Assembly (NCBI GenBank): GCA_029067205.1
Contig: JAIEEY010000381.1
Location: forward strand, 1-34,886
Reading direction: 5' to 3'
DNA: 34,886 nucleotides
Origin: Lachnospiraceae bacterium
GTDB lineage: Bacteria > Bacillota > Clostridia > Lachnospirales > Lachnospiraceae
The notes beneath the pieces were generated by a model, which did no database searches, was not told the origin of the DNA, and saw only the letters and a list, made by a program, of their open reading frames with translations. Numbering within the stretch: position 1 is the first letter of the stretch; each line of letters opens with the position of its first letter. Positions 1-8,442 of the stretch are shown here, piece after piece. The position numbers and the translations under genes are program-made.

Positions 1-9
1 ATATTGATT

Positions 10-1320
10 TCAACCCATTTCTTCTGTACTATGAAAACGCTCTGGGTCAAAAAATTCCGGTGCAACAATAAGACATTCTATTTCATCATCCATATACTCT
101 ATATCTATTTCTTGCAATTGTATCAATTCACTATCGTGAGACGAAATATTTAGATATCCCTTTATTAAAATCTGATTCTGCTTTAAATATTCTAATAAAT
201 AATTACACAAATATATATTTCCTGTCAGTACTATCTCTTCATTCCTAAGCACATTCAACAAATTATTTTCAGGAATTACAACATAATCCCTAAGCATGAT
301 AAATGCTTTATTTCTCCTGTATCCGATATAATCATAATAATCTACTTCTCCCATTCCCTATACACTGTTGTTAAATACACAATCAACGAATACTGCATCC
401 TTATATGTCCTTCTTGCCTCTCGCCCTGTCATTATTCTTTTCCCAAACAGCTTGTGGGCACATTCGTGATCATTCCCTATAAAACAGCAAACTTGAATTC
501 CTTTTCCCAATAAATAATTGTAAGAATTTTGCTCTTCACGACCTGTTCCAAATATTATAATCTCTGTTTCTTGCTTTAATCGTATCAATAAATCCCCTAT
601 GTTTGTTTCTTCTACATTACTAAATTTTCCACTATTTATGTTTGCTTCATAGATTTTATCAATACATTCAAACTCTACAGAAACACTACGCAATAGGTTT
701 TCCTTCCAATTACATCTCCGCCTATGAATTCCTTCTGCATATATTGTAAGAACCTCCGAATCCGAAACTGTACATTTCTGTCCATCGAAAAAATTCTGCC
801 ACATCGCATCGCTTACTTCTACCGAAATACTCAATCTTTCTAAATATTTGGCAAAATAAAATGCCAATTCATTAAATCCAAATATTTTCACACACTTATA
901 TTCTGGATAGATATCCGTAAATTGCACTGCATCCGGCAATTCTGTCAGTTCCCGCAGCATACGTATCTCACGGTTTGAATCTAAATCTTCGTATGCAAAA
1001 CAATACAATTGTTGATTCTGATCCAAAACCGGAATCGGATATTTCATACCGCTATACGGATGCCTCCTACAATATTCCCGTGCATTCTCCCAGATATTTC
1101 TATTTAAGATTAGATATTCACTTCGGACAGCTTCACATACAGATGGAAACATCTTCAGTGACTGATATGTTAAGATTCCCATAAATTCCATAGTAACAAA
1201 GGCATCATATACACAAATTATATCCTCATCATGTCCTGAGCCAAAATATTCTAACAATTCGTTTCTGTCTAATGTGTTAAATTCCACATTGATTACCGCT
1301 TGGTCCCAGAATCTAATCAT
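10..1320 (-). pseudogene. Third sulfotransferase-type transferase paralogue, broken by an in-frame amber codon
   Basis: Two consecutive reading frames, 320 and 114 codons, lie in the same phase and together match residues 1 to about 430 of the two intact downstream-operon paralogues at 1349-3841 and 3896-6415. They are separated only by TAG at 358-360 and a Gly codon. In the neighbouring paralogue the aligned stretch reads NSAWGFGEVDYFDYIGY; here it reads NSV-stop-GMGEVDYYDYIGY, so the amber replaces Trp, a single TGG to TAG change. The start ATG at 1320 begins MIRFW, matching MIRFC in both relatives, with an AAGGAAAG-type ribosome site upstream. Present are the CBS-like N-terminal region, the NELAFYFA segment and the first Rossmann-like domain (near residues 250-315). 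A TGA at 10-12 ends the second frame before the sulfotransferase domain would begin; that domain may lie beyond the window edge. It could instead be a pair of short expressed fragments. The copy is AT-rich like its neighbours. Confidence 0.75.
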
Positions 1321-1348
1321 TTTATATACTCTTTCCTTATTTTATCTT

Positions 1349-3841
1349 TCATATATCATATCCATCATTATTATAAAGCTCTGACAGCCTTACTTGTTTC
1401 AGCTGATTTTTGATATCATACTGAATCTTCATTTCAAATTCTATTTTGTTCGTTATCTGATTAAATAAATTTTCAAACCGAAACTCTTTTAACCACATCT
1501 CCTGTATTTCTCTTCTTGAAAACTGTTTCACTCCCACATATGGATAACCATATTTTTTTTGCCATTGCGAATTGAGAAGCATTATTCGAAACCTATCATA
1601 TTCAGAAAAATATTCTTCATAAGTATTATAAACTGGTTCCAAATCAAAATCAGAGATTTTTCTCTCGCCATTAAAATAAGTTCGCTTCTCGCCATATCTG
1701 GTTACACACATAAGTGAATCAGACCATTCTATTCCCCAGTCGTTACAAATTTTTGATAAAATTTCCCTCGGATTGCATTTTAATTCTTCAAATTTTATTA
1801 TCAGTCTGTCACTCCATTTATACTCCCGCTTTTCAATGGCAGGAAAGTTACACAATCCATAAGTAAACGCTCCTATATATGCATTCTCATTTGTATAGCC
1901 GCGCCAACCAAATAATCGTATCCCTTTTATTCTGGAACCGGCTGTTATACATGCATTCCTGACTATACATATCATGTCGCATGGTACTTCTTCCATGCCC
2001 AGCCATCTTACATATTCATCTGAAATTTTTCTGTTTAAACAATGCGGCTCCCAATATATAACGCTTTTTGCTATCTCTACATTTTTTCTATACATATAAG
2101 AAAAAGAAACAAAAATCATGACAAATAATTCCTGTGGCGTAAATTGTATATCAAGATCCAGTAGTTGATTCATTTTCTCATTAAAAGATACCACATCGTA
2201 AATACTCTGTCCCCCTTTTTCCTCATACATTTTCCAAAACAAAGATAATATATCCCTAGACTGTTCCATAGACAGACAGATACAAAACCAAAACAGATTA
2301 TTGTTCAATCCTGCAAAATCCATGGAAAGTACTTCCGGATGTCCATCCAATAATCCTTTAAAAAACATATTGCCACTGCAGTCTTCAATGGAACCCAGTA
2401 CAATCCGCTTTGGCATTAACTCCCGTTTTCTAATTTTTGTATCTCTGAATTCCTCTATATTTATAAATGTATTAGTGTAAGAATAGTAATCTGAATAATT
2501 GTACAGCCCATTTTCACTTAAATGTAGCTGTATCATTTCTTTTACTTTAATACTCTCACTCGCTGCCAATTCTGGAATTGCATACAAACACAACACTTCC
2601 TCCGAAAAACTCTCCTTTTCGTACTTTTTACCTTCCCATTTATCATCTTGTGACAAAACCTCCATATAGCCCAGCACCTGTAGCTTTTTCGATTCAAAAA
2701 AATTATACAGATATTTGCATAAATATATATCTCCCGCTAATACAATTTTCCACTGCTGTAGTACATTGAGTAAACAGCTATCTGGAATTTCAACATAATC
2801 TCTTAGGAAAAAATAATTTATGTTACGCTTATATCCTATATAATCAAAATAATCCACCTCTCCAAAGCCCCATGCGCTATTTTTACATATACAATCAATA
2901 AATACAGGGTTACTACATTCATTCATTGCATCACGTTTACTCATGATGCTTTTGCCGAACAAACTATGTAACTGATTCCGCTCATTACAGCTGAAACAAT
3001 ATATGTCAATACCTTTTCCCAGTAAAAAATCATATGCTGCCTGTTCTTCATTTCCTATGCCAAGCAATATTATATCCTTATCTTTTAAGTAGCTGAACAA
3101 TTCTATGCATTCGCATCCTGCGTCACAGATAATTCCTTTTTTAATATTCTCTTCGTAAATTATATTAATGCATTCGAACTCCACGGAAACACTACGCAAT
3201 AAGTTTTCTTTCCAATTATATTTCTCTCCATGAATTCCTTCTGCGTATATTGTAAAACATTCCAGATCCGAAACTGTGCATTTTTGTCCGTTGAACAAAA
3301 ACTGCCACATCGCACCGCTGACTTCTACAGAAACCCCCAGTTGTTCCAGATATCTGGCAAAATAAAATGCCAGTTCATTAAATCCATATATTTTAACACA
3401 TTTATATTCCGAATAAATATCTGTAAACTGCAACGCATCCGGCAGTGCCGTCAATTCCCGCAACATACGAATCTCACAATTTGCATCTAAATCTTCATAT
3501 GCAAAACAATACAATTTATGATATTGATCGAGAACTGGTATCAAGTATTCAATACTGCTATATGGATGTCTCCTGCAATATTCCCTAGCATTCTTCCAAA
3601 TATCTTCATTGAAAATCAGATATTCCCCTCGGACAGCCTCATGGACAGTCGGAAATCGAATCAGTGACTGATGTGTTATGATTCCCTTAAACCCCTTGGT
3701 AATGCTATCACGCACACACACCACATCATCCTGATGCCCATCAGAAAAAAAATTCTGTATCCCTTCTCTGCTCAAGGAATACTGGTCCGATATTGCGCAA
3801 TATTCAATCCAATGCATTTTTCTGTCACAAAATCTAATCAT
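1349..3841 (-). CDS. Multidomain sulfotransferase-fold protein, candidate phosphoramidyl transferase (copy B)
   Basis: An 830-residue protein related over its length to the 839-residue neighbour at 3896-6415. The start is set at ATG 3841: it gives the MIRFC N-terminus shared by all three paralogues and has GGAGGA four to five bases upstream. A frame extending to 3880 adds 13 unmatched residues. Order of parts: a region with two CBS-like segments (VVCVRDSITKGFKGIITHQS and IPVLDQYHKLYCFAYEDLDA), a NELAFYFARYL segment, two Rossmann-like domains, then a C-terminal sulfotransferase-like domain. In the latter, VLGSIEDCSGNMFFKGLLDG and a following HP resemble the donor 5' loop, IVRNACITAGSRIKG resembles the Arg...Ser 3'-phosphate motif, and KFEELKCNPREILSKICNDW resembles the late E-L-x-x-x-P-x-x-x-L motif. 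No signal peptide or membrane helix is visible, so it is probably cytosolic. Linkage to the phosphoramidate genes suggests transfer of (methyl)phosphoramidate to a glycan. A true PAPS sulfotransferase is the alternative. Confidence 0.65.
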   Translation of the reverse strand: MIRFCDRKMHWIEYCAISDQYSLSREGIQNFFSDGHQDDVVCVRDSITKGFKGIITHQSLIRFPTVHEAVRGEYLIFNEDIWKNAREYCRRHPYSSIEYLIPVLDQYHKLYCFAYEDLDANCEIRMLRELTALPDALQFTDIYSEYKCVKIYGFNELAFYFARYLEQLGVSVEVSGAMWQFLFNGQKCTVSDLECFTIYAEGIHGEKYNWKENLLRSVSVEFECINIIYEENIKKGIICDAGCECIELFSYLKDKDIILLGIGNEEQAAYDFLLGKGIDIYCFSCNERNQLHSLFGKSIMSKRDAMNECSNPVFIDCICKNSAWGFGEVDYFDYIGYKRNINYFFLRDYVEIPDSCLLNVLQQWKIVLAGDIYLCKYLYNFFESKKLQVLGYMEVLSQDDKWEGKKYEKESFSEEVLCLYAIPELAASESIKVKEMIQLHLSENGLYNYSDYYSYTNTFINIEEFRDTKIRKRELMPKRIVLGSIEDCSGNMFFKGLLDGHPEVLSMDFAGLNNNLFWFCICLSMEQSRDILSLFWKMYEEKGGQSIYDVVSFNEKMNQLLDLDIQFTPQELFVMIFVSFSYMYRKNVEIAKSVIYWEPHCLNRKISDEYVRWLGMEEVPCDMICIVRNACITAGSRIKGIRLFGWRGYTNENAYIGAFTYGLCNFPAIEKREYKWSDRLIIKFEELKCNPREILSKICNDWGIEWSDSLMCVTRYGEKRTYFNGERKISDFDLEPVYNTYEEYFSEYDRFRIMLLNSQWQKKYGYPYVGVKQFSRREIQEMWLKEFRFENLFNQITNKIEFEMKIQYDIKNQLKQVRLSELYNNDGYDI

Positions 3842-3844
3842 GTC

Positions 3845-3850
3845 TCCTCC
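3845..3850 (-). promoter_or_regulatory. Ribosome binding site deciding the copy B start
   Basis: GGAGGA on the minus strand lies immediately upstream of ATG 3841. It supports that start over the in-frame upstream codon at 3880. Confidence 0.75.
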
Positions 3851-3895
3851 ATCTATTCCATGACTATCTGTTAAAGACATCTCTCATCAAAAAAC

Positions 3896-6415
3896 TTAAT
3901 CCTTATAATCAGTTTCTAATATTGCGGACAGCCATTCTTTCTGTATTAACCATTTAATGTTACGCTGCAAAGCAATACAAAAATCCAGTTTGCTCTTGTC
4001 ACTATCAAATATTACCTTACTAGCAAAACGAAAATCTTTTAGAAATATTTCCTGCAGATCCCTTCTTGAAAATGTCCGTATATCAACATACGGATATCCG
4101 TATTTTTTTTGCCAAGAAGCGCAGATTAACGTAATTCTGAATCTGTCAAATTCTGAAAAGTATTCTTCATAATTATTATAGACAGGTGTCAGATCAAAAT
4201 CTTGTATACACTTTCGTCCATTATCATATACCCACGCCCTGCCATTATCCCGTGTCGTTGACATAAGTGTTTCTGACCATGGAACTCCTATCTTGCTGCA
4301 GAGCTCTGATAATGTCTCCCTGGGATAAAGTTTAATATCCTCAAACCTTAAAATGATTCTATCAATCACACCAACATCTATACCCTCCGCATAATGTTCT
4401 ATGGCAATTCCATAAGCACTGTACACATCCGCCCAGTTCATCTCCAAAACGCCTTTGATCCGGGAACCTTTGCTCATACAGATATTTCTGACAACATTTA
4501 CAATACAGCAAGGTACATTGTCCGCATTTAGCCATTGCACATATCTCTCAATCTCAATTGCGGACAAATGAGGAGACCAATATATAATCATCTCCTCAAG
4601 ATTTTCAATGCTCCTGCCATACACCCCCATATAAGCTATATGAAACAAAATAAACAACTGTTGGGATGTATAACAACATAAACTATCAGCTAATAAATAA
4701 GATAATTTCTTGATAAACGCATCCTTAAATGACCTCTTCCACTCGGATTTTACCAGCCACCAAACGGAGCAAAACATCAGTTCAAATTCTGCAATAATCT
4801 CCTTAGCAGTCTTACCAGACAGCCGAATGCAAAACCAAAATAAATCTGTATCAAATTCCTCATAAGTCATCAGCATAATTTGGGGATGATGATCCAACAA
4901 TCCCTTAAAAAAATAACTTCCGTTACTACCCTCTATAGAACCTAATACAATTTTATGAACCTGCAGATCATCTGAAAGGTATTTGCTTTTAACCTCACTT
5001 TCTAAAACAATCCATGTTTTTGCATATGAAAAATAATCAGTATAATTTATGAAATTATTGGCATTTAAGTATGATATGATATTCCTTTTCTCTTCCCCCA
5101 CAGCTTTCCAGGTCCAGCCTAAATATTCTGGTACTACCACCAAAATAAGCACATCTTTTCCCAAATCATCTTTATCTGCTACCTCTAACTTTGTCTTTCT
5201 CATTTGTTCATTAGAAGTATCTAAAAATTGATATTCCCCATCATTATTGTGTTTGTAATAGTCCACTAGTTTCTCACACAAATAAATGTCACCTATGAGG
5301 ACAAGTTTTTTATTTTGTAAGACAGTCTTTAAACCATTCCCCCGCACTTGGACATAATCTTTTAACAGAAAAATATTTTTATTTCTCTCATATCCCAGAT
5401 AATCTAAATAATCAACACTATATAAACCATTCGTCGAACATCCAATAATACTATGTCGTCCATGGTTATCTATAAATACAATATTTTTTCCATATTCCTT
5501 TACACACTCTTTGAATGATAAGACTGGCTTGTCCAAAAGTCTCTGCCCTGAAATTTTATGATCAGAAACAAAGCAGCATATGCCAACTCCTTCCTTCATC
5601 AAATAGTCGCAAGCATCCTGGGCCTCAATATCAATCCCAACTATCGCTATCGAGTCTGACTCTTTCAATTTCGCAATCAAACTTTTACAATCCCCGTCTG
5701 CGTCCTTTATATAACCTCTTTTCAGATTTTCTTCATAAACTTTATCTATACATTCAAATTCTACAGAAACACTTCGCAATAAATTAGCTTTCCATCCAAA
5801 CTTTTTCTTGTTAACACCCTCCGCATATATTGTAAGGTATTCATAATCTAAAGTCTCACATTTCTGTCCATTGAACAAATCCTGCCACATCGCACTGTTG
5901 ACTTCTACTGGAACACCTAACTGATCCAAATACATGGCAAAATAAAATGCCAGTTCATTAAATTCATATATTTTAACAGATTTATATTCTGGATAGACAT
6001 CCGTAAACTGCAATGCGTTTGATAGTTCTGTCAGCTCCCGTAGCATACGGATTTCACGATTTGCATCCATATCCTCATATGCAAAACAATACAAATGTTT
6101 ATTTTGATCAAGAACAGGAATAAGGTATTCTGTACCACTGCCAGGATGTTTTTTACAATACTCCCTCGCATTTTTCCAGATTTCATTATCCCAAATTAAA
6201 TATTCTTTTCTGACAGCATCTTGGACAATCAAAAAACGATTCAGCGACTGGTAGGTTATAATTCCCGAAAATGTCCCATTATCATATACACAAACCACGT
6301 CATCCTGATGTCCATGTAAAAAATACTTCAATAAATCTGCCCTATTATCTATATTCTCATCTGATAATTTGCAATATTCAATGCTATATACCTCTCTGTT
6401 GCAAAACCTAATCAT
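3896..6415 (-). CDS. Multidomain sulfotransferase-fold protein, candidate phosphoramidyl transferase (copy A)
   Basis: An 839-residue protein whose start ATG overlaps the stop of the APS-kinase-like gene by four bases (ATGA), so the two are translationally coupled. Residues 38-60 and 97-116 look like the strands of a CBS pair. Residues 146-172 form a short nucleotide-binding-like segment. Residues 255-315 (SIAIVGIDIEAQDACDYL) and 368-465 (KKLVLIGDIYLCEKLV) are Rossmann-like. Residues about 487 to 775 form a sulfotransferase-like domain: 5'-loop equivalent at 489-511 (GSIEGSNGSYFFKGLLDHHP), 3'-phosphate motif with Arg643, Ser648 and Ser651 (VVRNICMSKGSRIKG), and RFEDIKLYPRETLSELC at 690-706. 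In ordinary sulfotransferases the 5' loop carries a Lys or Arg before S-G-T; here that place is Glu-Gly-Ser-Asn. This fits a donor other than PAPS, such as 3'-phospho-CDP-methylphosphoramidate, but that is inference. The acceptor is unknown. Confidence 0.68.
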   Translation of the reverse strand: MIRFCNREVYSIEYCKLSDENIDNRADLLKYFLHGHQDDVVCVYDNGTFSGIITYQSLNRFLIVQDAVRKEYLIWDNEIWKNAREYCKKHPGSGTEYLIPVLDQNKHLYCFAYEDMDANREIRMLRELTELSNALQFTDVYPEYKSVKIYEFNELAFYFAMYLDQLGVPVEVNSAMWQDLFNGQKCETLDYEYLTIYAEGVNKKKFGWKANLLRSVSVEFECIDKVYEENLKRGYIKDADGDCKSLIAKLKESDSIAIVGIDIEAQDACDYLMKEGVGICCFVSDHKISGQRLLDKPVLSFKECVKEYGKNIVFIDNHGRHSIIGCSTNGLYSVDYLDYLGYERNKNIFLLKDYVQVRGNGLKTVLQNKKLVLIGDIYLCEKLVDYYKHNNDGEYQFLDTSNEQMRKTKLEVADKDDLGKDVLILVVVPEYLGWTWKAVGEEKRNIISYLNANNFINYTDYFSYAKTWIVLESEVKSKYLSDDLQVHKIVLGSIEGSNGSYFFKGLLDHHPQIMLMTYEEFDTDLFWFCIRLSGKTAKEIIAEFELMFCSVWWLVKSEWKRSFKDAFIKKLSYLLADSLCCYTSQQLFILFHIAYMGVYGRSIENLEEMIIYWSPHLSAIEIERYVQWLNADNVPCCIVNVVRNICMSKGSRIKGVLEMNWADVYSAYGIAIEHYAEGIDVGVIDRIILRFEDIKLYPRETLSELCSKIGVPWSETLMSTTRDNGRAWVYDNGRKCIQDFDLTPVYNNYEEYFSEFDRFRITLICASWQKKYGYPYVDIRTFSRRDLQEIFLKDFRFASKVIFDSDKSKLDFCIALQRNIKWLIQKEWLSAILETDYKD

Positions 6416-6912
6416 ATTTGCAATATCTCCCTTACTTGCTCCTCCAAGGTTCTTTCTCCATCATTTATTAAAATCAAATCTGGACATTTTGGTTCTTCAA
6501 ACTCCATATGAACACCAACCACATATTGCCGCTTTTCCCCTATCCTGCTACTGTATAGTCCCTTCTGATCTCTTGTTCTCAATATATCCATAGAAACCTT
6601 CACATAAATTTCCTTGTAGTCAGAAATATTCTTCCTATTCCATTCCCTTACACTGTCAAACATTGATATTGTGCAACATATTACATTCATTCCCTGTTGC
6701 TGTAACATGGCGCACAGTCTGGAATACCGCATAGCACATTTCTTTCGCTCTTCTTTTGAATAACCAAAATCATTTCCAAACACTTCCCTCAATGTATCCC
6801 CATCAAGAAACACAGTATTAGGTTCTTTTTCTTTTATTTTCTCATACAACAATTTCCCAATTGTAGTCTTGCCCGCACCAGCAAGTCCTGTAATCCAGTA
6901 TACTGTACCCAT
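6412..6912 (-). CDS. APS-kinase-like kinase, predicted cytidine diphosphoramidate 3'-kinase (Cj1415-like)
   Basis: A 166-residue protein of the adenylylsulfate kinase family. A Walker A loop GLAGAGKTT spans residues 9-17, DGD is at 37-39, the RDQKGLY motif is at 114-120, and the C-terminal region (EEPKCPDLILIND) is typical. By family name alone it would be CysC, making PAPS from APS. However, no ATP sulfurylase or PAPS reductase gene is nearby, and the gene follows a nucleotidyltransferase, amidohydrolase, two methyltransferases and a PEP-synthase-like kinase. In Campylobacter jejuni the same family member in the same company, Cj1415, phosphorylates the ribose 3'-OH of cytidine diphosphoramidate. 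The DGDN motif of classical APS kinases reads DGDT here. The gene lies 45 bases after the nucleotidyltransferase and its stop overlaps the start of transferase copy A. Function as CDPA kinase is inferred from context; the kinase family is clear. Confidence 0.8.
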   Translation of the reverse strand: MGTVYWITGLAGAGKTTIGKLLYEKIKEKEPNTVFLDGDTLREVFGNDFGYSKEERKKCAMRYSRLCAMLQQQGMNVICCTISMFDSVREWNRKNISDYKEIYVKVSMDILRTRDQKGLYSSRIGEKRQYVVGVHMEFEEPKCPDLILINDGERTLEEQVREILQI

Positions 6913-6930
6913 TTTTCTGTTAATCCTTTA

Positions 6931-6950
6931 ACATCTCTATCATTGTATAT
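6931..6950 (-). repeat. 20-mer shared with the upstream region of the glycerophosphotransferase-like gene
   Basis: This 20-base sequence ends 18 bases before the start of the APS-kinase-like gene. It matches 17159-17178 at 19 of 20 positions. Both copies read AATGATAGAGATGT toward the downstream gene and both are preceded by GACTAT at slightly different spacing. The role is unknown: possibly a promoter/leader element or a duplicated upstream segment. Confidence 0.45.
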
Positions 6951-6957
6951 AGTCCGT

Positions 6958-7737
6958 TTAATTTATTTTTGACTCGACTACTTTTAAATCATCACAGTCA
7001 TCAATTTCAAACCATCCCCGATTGATATGAACTGCCCGCAGTTTATTCCCTTCGTCAATTAGTCCTTGCAGCAAATCCGTCATATACATTTTGGTATAAT
7101 TCCTCGTCGTCCTCCAGAGTGCCTCTCTGTTATTACTTCTTCTCTCCGCTTCTGCAGCCAGCGATAACACTACCCTTAATCCATTGCCCTTAAAACGCAT
7201 CAGCCCGATATACTGCGACTGTATCCTGTCCAGTTCTGTCGTCTTCTGCCCAATCTCCGTCAGATAATCATCTGCATCAAACATCAATGTCTCTGCATCG
7301 TCCAGTGGATTCTCGCACCGTTCTGACCAGTATCCATACCACCCATCATCCACAATGACAGACATATCATCTTCTGCATCTAATATTTTTTGGAAAACGG
7401 CCTCGTTATAGATAATATCCCCATAAGAAACAATAATGTCATTCTCTGTTTCCATGATGCTTTTTGCACACATCAGCGAGCATACCATGTTTGTTGTTTC
7501 ATATTGTTCATTTACTATAAAATGAATTTTTGTATCTTCAAATTTCTTTTTCAGCACATCACTGCAATAACCGCAAACAATAGTGATATCCTCATCTTTT
7601 ATTCCACATGCATGCATGATATCCAGCTGTCTTTCAATAATACTCCTGCCATTGACTTCCACCATACACTTCGGTCTGTCATCTGTCAGCGGTCTTAATC
7701 TTGTCCCTTGCCCTGCTGCCAAAATAATTATTTTCAT
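6958..7737 (-). CDS. LicC-type nucleotidyltransferase, predicted CTP:phosphoglutamine cytidylyltransferase (Cj1416-like)
   Basis: A 259-residue single-domain nucleotidyltransferase of the NTP_transferase fold. The N-terminus carries the signature G-x-G-T-R-L-x-P at residues 9-16 with Lys23 following, and the metal-binding YGD is at 104-106. The overall form resembles choline-phosphate and sugar-phosphate cytidylyltransferases. In C. jejuni, Cj1416 joins CTP and L-glutamine phosphate to make CDP-L-glutamine in MeOPN synthesis; the surrounding genes here match that pathway, so this activity is predicted. The ATG at 7737 overlaps the last base of the preceding stop codon (TAATG), implying coupled translation with the amidohydrolase that uses its product. 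Alternatives are a phosphocholine or sugar-1-phosphate cytidylyltransferase, but no choline kinase or sugar gene is adjacent. Confidence 0.8.
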   Translation of the reverse strand: MKIIILAAGQGTRLRPLTDDRPKCMVEVNGRSIIERQLDIMHACGIKDEDITIVCGYCSDVLKKKFEDTKIHFIVNEQYETTNMVCSLMCAKSIMETENDIIVSYGDIIYNEAVFQKILDAEDDMSVIVDDGWYGYWSERCENPLDDAETLMFDADDYLTEIGQKTTELDRIQSQYIGLMRFKGNGLRVVLSLAAEAERRSNNREALWRTTRNYTKMYMTDLLQGLIDEGNKLRAVHINRGWFEIDDCDDLKVVESKIN

Positions 7738-8354
7738 TACTTCTCCGTTTCTGCGCCTTCATATAAATTTCTTACTCGCATTATATCCATCTCTTGAAAA
7801 GGCGTCTCCCTTTCAGGATGCCACATTGTGACAATAATCTTTTTCTCAGGGTATGCTGCCGCCTCGATCACTCCATCCTCACTCTGTGCCATCACCTGTA
7901 ATGGCTTTTTCAATTCCCTGCACGCCTGGTTATGGTAGCTGTTCACTTCCCGTTTCCCCCATATGCCATCTATCATATGCCGTACTGCCACATGACCTGT
8001 CACATTTCCCAGACTACACCCAAAATAATCTAATACCGACTGCATTCCTCTACAAAATCCATATAATGGTATATTCTTATATAATGCAATTTCAACCAGC
8101 TGATGGTCCGTAATATCACGCTCTGGCGCATCTCCACCATACTTTTCAAGGCTGTTTCCACCTGTGAATAAAATCCCTACCGGATTGACAGCATCCACAA
8201 ACGCAGCCAAATCTGATATTACATTTGACACGGGAACAGGAATATAACCACATGTTTCCAAAAACTGTGAAATGCGCTGATCGGCACAATCCCTGCGTTC
8301 ACCATAGCTTTCAATTATCTCTATACGTTGGGTATAAATCACTATTTTCCTCAC
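7737..8354 (-). CDS. Class I glutamine amidotransferase-like hydrolase, predicted CDP-glutamine amidohydrolase (Cj1417-like)
   Basis: A 205-residue member of the class I glutamine amidotransferase / peptidase C26 (gamma-glutamyl hydrolase) superfamily. The nucleophile is Cys101 in YGFCRGMQ; His179 and Glu181 in MWHPERE complete the triad; FTGGNSLEKYGG (63-74) forms the oxyanion-side loop. There is no synthetase partner domain, so it acts as a free hydrolase. In C. jejuni, Cj1417 cleaves the gamma-glutamyl group of CDP-L-glutamine to give cytidine diphosphoramidate and glutamate; the same role is predicted from the gene set. The start is a GTG at 8354, supported by GGGAGG five bases upstream. 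The stop shares a base with the nucleotidyltransferase ATG. A gamma-glutamyl-GABA hydrolase (PuuD-like) is the annotation a database search would likely give, but context argues against polyamine degradation. Confidence 0.8.
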   Translation of the reverse strand: MRKIVIYTQRIEIIESYGERRDCADQRISQFLETCGYIPVPVSNVISDLAAFVDAVNPVGILFTGGNSLEKYGGDAPERDITDHQLVEIALYKNIPLYGFCRGMQSVLDYFGCSLGNVTGHVAVRHMIDGIWGKREVNSYHNQACRELKKPLQVMAQSEDGVIEAAAYPEKKIIVTMWHPERETPFQEMDIMRVRNLYEGAETEK

Positions 8355-8359
8355 AATGA

Positions 8360-8365
8360 CCTCCC
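8360..8365 (-). promoter_or_regulatory. Ribosome binding site deciding a GTG start
   Basis: GGGAGG on the minus strand lies five bases before GTG 8354 and supports that non-ATG start for the amidohydrolase. Confidence 0.7.
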
Positions 8366-8442
8366 AATATCTGACAACTATCTGCCCATCATTACTACTG
8401 CAAAAATATACTATCTTGTCACATTTTACTGTTCCCTACGCT

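Noticed and set aside
358-360. Recoded amber (pyrrolysine or programmed readthrough).
   Set aside because: No pyl genes or stimulatory structure are visible, the paralogue has Trp at this place, and a second stop follows at 10-12.
3842-3880. Longer N-terminus for transferase copy B.
   Set aside because: The extra 13 residues are absent in both paralogues, and the strong ribosome binding site points to ATG 3841.
6412-6912. CysC for sulfate assimilation.
   Set aside because: No ATP sulfurylase, PAPS reductase or sulfate transporter gene is in the window, and the neighbours fit the Cj1415-1420 set.
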